Shown: in pieces, positions 59,375 through 64,000 of the stretch
Layout of the letters: the number at the start of each line of letters is the position of its first letter
How positions within the stretch are numbered: position 1 is the first letter of the stretch
Source of the DNA: Streptomyces sp. CB02366
GTDB lineage: Bacteria > Actinomycetota > Actinomycetes > Streptomycetales > Streptomycetaceae
Length of the DNA stretch: 64,000 nucleotides
Direction: 5' to 3'
NCBI RefSeq assembly: GCF_001905905.1
Contig: NZ_LIVT01000010.1
Location: 1 to 64,000 of the forward strand
Program-made: the position numbers and the translations under genes
The notes under the pieces: generated by a model
Told to the model about the DNA's origin: nothing
The model's input: the letters and a program-made list of their open reading frames with translations, nothing else
Database searches by the model: none

Positions 59375-60280
59375 ATGAGTTCCGTGCCCGAGGGCCGATT
59401 CCGGCGTTCTTCTGTTCCCTTGCTCACGCCGCCCCCGCGCCGTGTGACGTTGCTGACGGACGACGGCGTACCGGTCGAGGCGGTGTACGAGCCGTGTACG
59501 GCGCCTCACGGGGGCCCGGGCGGGGAGACGGCCGGGGCTCCCGCGCCGGCCCCGGCGGAGACCACCGCGATCGTCGTCGCCCACGGCTTCACCGGGGCCG
59601 TCGACCGTCCCGCGGTACGCCGGGCCGTACGGGTGTTCGCCCGGCGTGCGGCGGTGGTGGCGTTCTCCTTCCGGGGCCACGGACGGTCCGGCGGGCGCTC
59701 CACGGTGGGCGACCGCGAGGTGCTGGACCTGGCGGCGGCGGTGGCCTGGGCGCGGGAGCTGGGACACCGGCGGGTGGTGACGGTCGGGTTCTCGATGGGC
59801 GGCTCGGTGGTGCTCCGGCACGGCGCCCTGTACGGCGCGGCGTACCCGGGCGGCGGGACGGACGCCGGTGCGGGTGCGGGGGCGCGTGCGGACGCGGTGG
59901 TCTCCGTCAGCGCCCCGGCCCGTTGGTACTACCGGGGGACGGCCCCGATGCGCCGGCTGCACTGGGTGGTCACCCGCCCCTCGGGCCGCTTCGTCGGGCG
60001 GTACGGATTCCGGACCCGGATCGCCACCGCGGACTGGGATCCCGTCCCGCTCTCCCCGGTCGCCGCGGTCCCGCGCATCGCCCCGGCCCCGCTGCTCCTC
60101 GTCCACGGCGACCGGGATCCGTACTTCCCGGTGGACCACCCGAGGATGCTGGTGGAGGCGGCCGGCCCGGGCGGCGCGGAGCTGTGGCTGGAGCGGGGGA
60201 TGGGGCACGCGGAGAACGCGGCGGACGACGCCCTGCTGGCCCGCATCGCCGCATGGGCGACGGCCGCGCCGCCCGCGTGA
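59375..60280 (+). CDS. Alpha/beta hydrolase
   Basis: 301 aa. Oxyanion region AIVVAHGFTGAVDRPAV, nucleophile Ser in TVGFSMGGSVVLRHG, acid in LLLVHGDRDPYFPVDH, His in GMGHAENAADD. A Gly/Ala-rich insertion follows the nucleophile strand. The family includes lipases and acyl esterases; the substrate is unknown. It is followed by the MoaD-like gene after 58 bp. Confidence 0.9.
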   Translation: MSSVPEGRFRRSSVPLLTPPPRRVTLLTDDGVPVEAVYEPCTAPHGGPGGETAGAPAPAPAETTAIVVAHGFTGAVDRPAVRRAVRVFARRAAVVAFSFRGHGRSGGRSTVGDREVLDLAAAVAWARELGHRRVVTVGFSMGGSVVLRHGALYGAAYPGGGTDAGAGAGARADAVVSVSAPARWYYRGTAPMRRLHWVVTRPSGRFVGRYGFRTRIATADWDPVPLSPVAAVPRIAPAPLLLVHGDRDPYFPVDHPRMLVEAAGPGGAELWLERGMGHAENAADDALLARIAAWATAAPPA

Positions 60281-60338
60281 CCCATCATGGAGAACCGACG
60301 CACGAGGCGTCCGATCAACCGACCGAAGGAGTGGCGCC

Positions 60339-60593
60339 ATGGCAGCGGGCACGATCCGCTACTGGGCTGCGGCCAAGGCAGCCGCGGGCACCGCGGAGGA
60401 ACCGTACGCGGCGGCGACCCTCGCCGAGGCGCTCGACGCGGTGCGCGCACGGCACCCCGGCGAGCTGAGCCAGGTGCTCCGGCGGTGCTCGTTCCTCATC
60501 GACGGGGACCCCGTGGGGTCCCGTGGGCATGAGACCGTACGCCTTGCCGAGGGCGGCACGGTCGAGGTGCTCCCGCCGTTCGCAGGAGGGTGA
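60339..60593 (+). CDS. MoaD/ThiS-family sulfur-carrier protein
   Basis: 84 aa, ATG with AAGGAG upstream. Ubiquitin-like fold with TIRYWAAAKAAAGTAEE at the start and TVEVLPPFAGG at the end. The C-terminal Gly-Gly is the site for adenylation and thiocarboxylation. It probably donates sulfur for molybdopterin, thiamine or cysteine synthesis. The sulfurtransferase gene 3 kb downstream is a candidate sulfur source, but no direct operon link is seen. Confidence 0.9.
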   Translation: MAAGTIRYWAAAKAAAGTAEEPYAAATLAEALDAVRARHPGELSQVLRRCSFLIDGDPVGSRGHETVRLAEGGTVEVLPPFAGG

Positions 60594-60603
60594 ACCGCAG
60601 GCC

Positions 60604-62136
60604 ATGAGCAGCAACGATCAGCAGTACCCGTATCCGTACGACCCCGAGCGGCAGCCGTACGGGGCCGAGCGGCGGCCCGCGCCGCAGCACTGGCCGGACG
60701 GGACGGCCGGAGGGCCCGTGGCCCACGGGGAGCCGGACGCCTTCGACCAGGGTGCGACGCAGACGTGGCAGGCGCCGACCTGGGACACCCAGTACCAGCC
60801 GACGATCCGCCGCGACGGCGGCCTGCCCGGGGGACCGGACCACGGGGGACCGGAGCGGGCTGAGGGGTACGGGACGGCGCAGCCCGGTCCGTACGGAATG
60901 CCGGAGTCCGGTCCGTACGCGCCGCCGCGGCCCGGCCCGCAGGCGACGCCGGAGCCGCACCTCCCGTACCAGGAGCAGCACCAGCACCAGTACCAGGAAC
61001 CGCAGGCGTACCGGCCCCAGCAGCCCTACCAGGAGGAGCCGCAGGAGCGGCAGCAGTACCTTCCGCACCAGGAGCCGCAGGCGTACCAGTCCCCGGAACA
61101 GCAGCACTACCACCAGGGGCAGCAGCCCCCGCACCACCAGGGGCAGCAGCCCCCGCCGTACCAGGAGCCCCAGTACCACCAGCAGCCGTACCCGGCGCCG
61201 GTGGGCACGGGCTCCCTGCCGTTGCCGCCCGAGGTCCCGGTCGCGCCGGCCGCACCCGCCGCGCCCGTGGCCCCTGTCCCGCCGGTCGCGTCCGCCCCCG
61301 CTCCCGAGGGCGCCGCCGCGCAGCCCGGGGCCGCCGACGGCACGGGGTACGGCGCGCCCACGACGCTGGGCAACGCCCGGCTCACCGACGCCCAGCGGGC
61401 CCGCGCCGAGGGGCGCTCGCCGATCATCGCGCCGGGGATGCAACCCGCCGCGATCACCGCCGTCCTCGGCCTGCTGCTCGCGGGGGGCGCGGCGCTCGGG
61501 ACGTACGCCCTGCTCGTCCCCGTGGTGCTGCTCCAGGCGGTGACGGCCGCCGGATGGTTCCGGCTCAACGGCATGTGGCCCGCGCGCCAGGGCATCGCGC
61601 TCGCCTTCGCCGGAGGGCTGGCCGCCGACGTCGTCCTGCTCGTGGCGGGCCGGGAGCACGGCCCCGCCGCGCTGCTGGGCACCCTGGGCGTCTGGGTGCT
61701 GCTCACCGTGGTCCTCCAGCTCCGCAGCCACGCGGGGGCCGACGAGCGGATGTACGGCCTGATGGCGACGGTCGTCTCCGCGTCCCTCGCGGTGCTCGCC
61801 GGGGGGCACCTCGCGGCGGCCCCGGACGCGGTGGTGGCCGGCGGGGCGGCCGTCGCGGCCGCCGTCCTCGTCCGCGCGCTCCCGCTGCCCGTCGCGGCCT
61901 CCGTCGCGGCGGCCCTCCTCGCGGGCGCGGGCGCCGGCCTCGCGGTGGGCGGGCTGACCGACTTCGGCGCGAAGGGCGCGCTGCTCGGCCTGGCGGCCGG
62001 CGGGTGCGCGGTCATCGGGCTGCGGGTGGCGAGCTACGACTACCCGTCCCGGTTCGTGCACATGACGGCGGGCGTCGCGCTGCCGCTGACCCTGGCGGCC
62101 CCGGCCGTCTACCTGCTCGGCCGCATGCTCCTCTGA
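60604..62136 (+). CDS. Membrane protein with Gln/Pro/Tyr-rich N-terminus
   Basis: 510 aa from the ATG at 60604, 10 bp after the MoaD-like gene. Residues 1-245 are low complexity, rich in Gln, Pro, Tyr and Glu with repeated YQEP and GQQPP words. A short linker has TLGNARLTDAQRARAEGRSP. Residues 285-510 contain about eight hydrophobic helices. No enzyme motif is recognised. The arrangement is common in Streptomyces membrane proteins of unknown role; the disordered half should be cytoplasmic. Confidence 0.85.
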   Translation: MSSNDQQYPYPYDPERQPYGAERRPAPQHWPDGTAGGPVAHGEPDAFDQGATQTWQAPTWDTQYQPTIRRDGGLPGGPDHGGPERAEGYGTAQPGPYGMPESGPYAPPRPGPQATPEPHLPYQEQHQHQYQEPQAYRPQQPYQEEPQERQQYLPHQEPQAYQSPEQQHYHQGQQPPHHQGQQPPPYQEPQYHQQPYPAPVGTGSLPLPPEVPVAPAAPAAPVAPVPPVASAPAPEGAAAQPGAADGTGYGAPTTLGNARLTDAQRARAEGRSPIIAPGMQPAAITAVLGLLLAGGAALGTYALLVPVVLLQAVTAAGWFRLNGMWPARQGIALAFAGGLAADVVLLVAGREHGPAALLGTLGVWVLLTVVLQLRSHAGADERMYGLMATVVSASLAVLAGGHLAAAPDAVVAGGAAVAAAVLVRALPLPVAASVAAALLAGAGAGLAVGGLTDFGAKGALLGLAAGGCAVIGLRVASYDYPSRFVHMTAGVALPLTLAAPAVYLLGRMLL

Positions 62137-62161
62137 CCTCCGCGGGAGGGGGAACGGCCGC

Positions 62162-62195
62162 CGACGGCCCCTCGGGAACCACCGGGGGGCCGTCG
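62162..62195 (+). terminator. Stem-loop terminator
   Basis: Arms CGACGGCCCC and GGGGCCGTCG, 10 bp perfect, loop of 14 nt, 26 bp after the stop of the upstream membrane-protein gene. It separates it from the DUF2993 gene. Confidence 0.7.
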
Positions 62196-62284
62196 CGCGT
62201 CGATCACCCGGGGCGTCCACTCCAGCCGCAGTAGGCTTCACGGTCGCCGGGGGACCGACGGCTCAGGGTGGGGAGACGACACAC

Positions 62285-62974
62285 ATGCGCGCACTGCGAA
62301 TACTGCTGGTCCTGGTGGTGGTGCTCGGCGGCCTCTTTCTCGCCGTGGACCGCGCGGCGGTCTACTTCGCCGAGTCCGAGGCCGAGGACCGGGTCACGAT
62401 GAGCGCGGACGGCGCGGCGTCCACGGAGATCTCGATCAAGGGCTTCCCCTTCCTCACCCAGCTCGCCGCATCGCGGCTCGACCGGGTCGACCTCGACCTC
62501 ACGGGGTTGAAGACCAGCGCCGGGGGCCGCACGGTACGGGTCAGCGAGGTCCGGGCCCGGCTTCACGACGTGAAGCTCGGCTCCGGCTACCGCACCGCCA
62601 CGGCCGCCCGCGCCACCGGCACCGCACTCGTCACCTACGAGGACCTGACGGCGGCGGCGAGCGACGGTGTCGTCGTGGAGTACGGCGGCCAGGGGAAGGC
62701 GAAGGTCACCGGGACGGTCGAGATCCTCGGCCGGCCGATCTCGCGCAGCGTGCTGTCCACCGTGACCCGCGCCGACGGCCACACGGTCGAGGTGCGCGCG
62801 GACAAGGTGCCGGGCCAGGGCATTCCCGGCGTCGAGGAGCTGGTCCGCAAGAAGACCGACTTCGAGGGCGACGTCGACGGGCTGCCCGAGGGCCTGGAGC
62901 TCCGGGAGGTCAAGGTGACCGGGAAGGGCCTGGAGATCTCGCTGGCCGGCTCGAACGTCTCGCTGACCGGCTGA
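62285..62974 (+). CDS. DUF2993 / LmeA-like envelope protein
   Basis: 229 aa. One N-terminal membrane span (residues 5-22, LRILLVLVVVLGGLFLA) anchors it. The rest matches DUF2993: EISIKGFPFLTQLAASRLDRVDLDL, VSEVRARLHDVKL, GIPGVEELVRKK. Mycobacterial LmeA of this family binds phospholipid and helps build lipomannan. The C-terminal residues SLTG come from an 8-bp tandem repeat that carries the stop codon. Confidence 0.85.
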   Translation: MRALRILLVLVVVLGGLFLAVDRAAVYFAESEAEDRVTMSADGAASTEISIKGFPFLTQLAASRLDRVDLDLTGLKTSAGGRTVRVSEVRARLHDVKLGSGYRTATAARATGTALVTYEDLTAAASDGVVVEYGGQGKAKVTGTVEILGRPISRSVLSTVTRADGHTVEVRADKVPGQGIPGVEELVRKKTDFEGDVDGLPEGLELREVKVTGKGLEISLAGSNVSLTG

Positions 62975-63000
62975 CCGGCTGACCGGCTGACCGGCTGACC
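62963..63000 (+). repeat. 8-bp tandem repeat across the DUF2993 stop codon
   Basis: Four exact CTGACCGG units (62963-62994) plus CTGACC. The stop TGA lies in the second unit. Because 8 is not a multiple of 3, units after the stop can vary freely while deletion of the second would change the C-terminus. Confidence 0.9.
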
Positions 63001-63230
63001 CGGTGCCGGCCTGACGCCGGCTCGGCGCCGAGCCGCTTTCGCGCCGCCTTCCTCCGCGGCGCCGGCCCCGGAGGAGCGCGAGGGCTGCCGTCGATCCGGA
63101 TGATGAGACGCGGGTGTCCGCTCCGCAGATGGCGGGAAGGGCTCCCGGAGTCCGGCACCGGCCGGGAGCCTTCCGTACCCCGCCTCCGTCTCGTATCGCG
63201 GATGATCGTGTCTCATCATTCGACACGACG
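62975..63230. other. Spacer upstream of the cysteine leader
   Basis: About 255 bp, no gene. Includes the repeat end and an inverted repeat CGTGTC / GACACG at 63207-63227, just upstream of the promoter, a possible binding site. Confidence 0.4.
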
Positions 63231-63260
63231 GTGACATCTCCGCCCGTACCTCCCTACGAT
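63231..63260 (+). promoter_or_regulatory. Candidate promoter of the leader peptide and sulfurtransferase
   Basis: GTGACA (63231-63236) and TACGAT (63255-63260) are spaced by 18 bp, fitting a sigma-HrdB promoter. The -10 ends 7 bp before the ATG at 63268, so transcription should begin at or next to that A, giving a leaderless message. Confidence 0.6.
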
Positions 63261-63267
63261 CGGACGC

Positions 63268-63348
63268 ATGAAGCGACAGGCGGATCTCACGAAGCGGCGG
63301 GCAGTAGACCTGTGCCGCGTCGCCGCCATGCTCTGTCGCACGTTCTGA
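63268..63348 (+). CDS. Cysteine-containing leader peptide (attenuator) for the sulfurtransferase gene
   Basis: 26 aa, too short for most gene finders. It begins MKRQADLTKRR and ends VAAMLCRTF, with two Cys codons (TGC at 16, TGT at 23) near the end. It matches the small 'putative leader peptide' annotated in actinobacteria before sulfur genes. No ribosome-binding site lies upstream and the promoter predicts a leaderless start. In mycobacteria such leaderless cysteine-rich ORFs attenuate sulfur genes when cysteine is plentiful. A hairpin follows immediately. Confidence 0.85.
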   Translation: MKRQADLTKRRAVDLCRVAAMLCRTF

Positions 63349-63349
63349 G

Positions 63350-63379
63350 CGGGACGCTCGCACCGCCGCAGCCGTCCCG
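63350..63379 (+). promoter_or_regulatory. Stem-loop after the cysteine leader
   Basis: Arms CGGGACG and CGTCCCG, 7 bp, loop of 16 nt, starting 2 nt after the leader stop. It could respond to ribosome stalling at the Cys codons. C-rich pyrimidine runs follow up to the sulfurtransferase start. Confidence 0.45.
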
Positions 63380-63533
63380 TTCTCCCCGGCCCTCCGACCG
63401 TCGCTCCCGACCGTCCCCCGGGCCGGCCCCGTGCCCCGTACGCGCCGCGTTCCGTGCCCCCGCGCGTACACCCGCACCCCGCAACTCCGCATCGCGCACC
63501 ACCCCGCCGCAGACTGCCCCGGAGGAGAACAGC

Positions 63534-64000
63534 ATGAGCCGCAGCGACGTCCTGGTAGACGCCGACTGGGTCGAGGCCCACCTCGACGACCCGCAGGTCG
63601 CCATCGTCGAGGTGGACGAGGACACCTCGGCGTACGAGAAGAACCACATCAAGAACGCGATCCGGATCGACTGGACGAAGGACCTCCAGGACCCGGTCCG
63701 CCGGGACTTCGTCGACCAGGCCGGTTTCGAGAAGCTGCTCAGCGAGAAGGGCATCGGCAACGACACGCTGGTCGTCCTCTACGGCGGCAACAACAACTGG
63801 TTCGCCTCCTACGCCTACTGGTACTTCAAGCTGTACGGCCACGAGAACGTCAAGCTCCTCGACGGCGGACGGAAGAAGTGGGAGCTGGACTCCCGCGACC
63901 TGACCGACGCCGTCCCCACGCGCCCGGCCACCCAGTACAAGGCCAAGCCGCAGGACGAGTCGATCCGCGCCTACCGCGACGACGTCGTCAAGGCCATCGG
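63534..64000 (+). CDS. cysA: Thiosulfate sulfurtransferase (rhodanese), partial
   Basis: First 155 codons only; the gene runs past the window end. ATG at 63534 with GGAGGAG upstream. N-terminal rhodanese domain: DVLVDADWVEAHLDDPQ, VEVDEDTSAYEKNHIKNAIRIDW, LVVLYGGNNNWFASYAYWYFKLYGH and KLLDGGRKKWEL. This is the inactive half; the catalytic Cys should lie in the missing second domain. Known actinobacterial homologues are named CysA/thiosulfate sulfurtransferase. It is controlled through the leader peptide upstream. Confidence 0.92.
   Translation, partial: MSRSDVLVDADWVEAHLDDPQVAIVEVDEDTSAYEKNHIKNAIRIDWTKDLQDPVRRDFVDQAGFEKLLSEKGIGNDTLVVLYGGNNNWFASYAYWYFKLYGHENVKLLDGGRKKWELDSRDLTDAVPTRPATQYKAKPQDESIRAYRDDVVKAI

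Noticed and set aside
1-64000. tRNA, rRNA or CRISPR
   Set aside because: No clover-leaf signature, ribosomal RNA stretch or regularly spaced direct repeats were recognised by eye; a tRNAscan run would settle tRNAs.

Overview
The window is chromosomal DNA of a Streptomyces (Actinobacteria). The signs are very high GC with strong third-position G/C, frequent GTG starts, tight ATGA/GTGA stop-start overlaps, and marker genes: a GlnR regulator, mycothiol synthase MshD, a CsoR copper sensor, a SapA-like spore protein, a LAXTG surface protein, and PstSCAB with PHO boxes and polyphosphate kinase. From memory the order copper sensor, phosphate genes, ppk, mshD, nucleotidase, two-component pair, protease, LacI, glnR, MoaD-like, cysA matches the SCO412x-SCO416x region of S. 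coelicolor, so most of the window looks like core chromosome. No rRNA, tRNA, CRISPR array or intact insertion sequence was recognised.

Layout. 0-4.7 kb: an ABC exporter translationally coupled to a LuxR-type two-component system, then a GNAT acetyltransferase. 4.7-12.2 kb (minus strand): six genes forming a reduced type IV secretion-like apparatus (small two-helix pilin-like protein, VirB8-like, TrbL/VirB6-like, SCO6880/PrgI-like, VirB4-like ATPase, VirD4-like protein that seems to have lost its Walker A motif). No relaxase is present. 13.1-20.4 kb (plus strand): a collagen-tract helical protein, two tandem alpha/beta-hydrolase plus lipoprotein pairs (the second hydrolase fused behind membrane and prepilin-like segments), and a transglycosylase/NlpC-P60 enzyme. 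Together these two regions are the best candidate for an under-described system. 20.8-23.9 kb: PAP2 phosphatase, lipoprotein, small proteins and csoR with its palindromic operator. 24.1-34.4 kb: phosphate block (DUF47-Pit, PstSCAB with four phased PHO-box repeats, NUDIX, CHAD, Ppk). 34.7-39.0 kb: ABC exporter with a GntR/YtrA-type regulator and operator, a MerR-like regulator, MshD. 39.3-41.1 kb: secreted 5'-nucleotidase.

41.2-53.7 kb looks like an accessory stretch: a methyltransferase beside a cysteine-tailed possible precursor protein, an XRE-type gene stopped by an in-frame TAG, a truncated amidase, a proline-rich helix-turn-helix protein, an isochorismatase/AraC pair, several secreted proteins (LAXTG protein, SapA-like, fascin-like beta-trefoil, Tat-exported PI-PLC) and an HTH-PIN toxin-antitoxin pair. 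53.7-64 kb returns to core genes: OmpR-type two-component system, HtrA-like protease, LacI regulator, GlnR, hydrolase, MoaD-like protein, a membrane protein, a DUF2993 protein, and a cysteine-containing, apparently leaderless leader peptide in front of a thiosulfate sulfurtransferase cut by the window end.

Starts were often moved inside longer open frames when a ribosome-binding site or a coupled overlap supported it; these choices are stated. Identifications rest on motif recognition, not on database searches.
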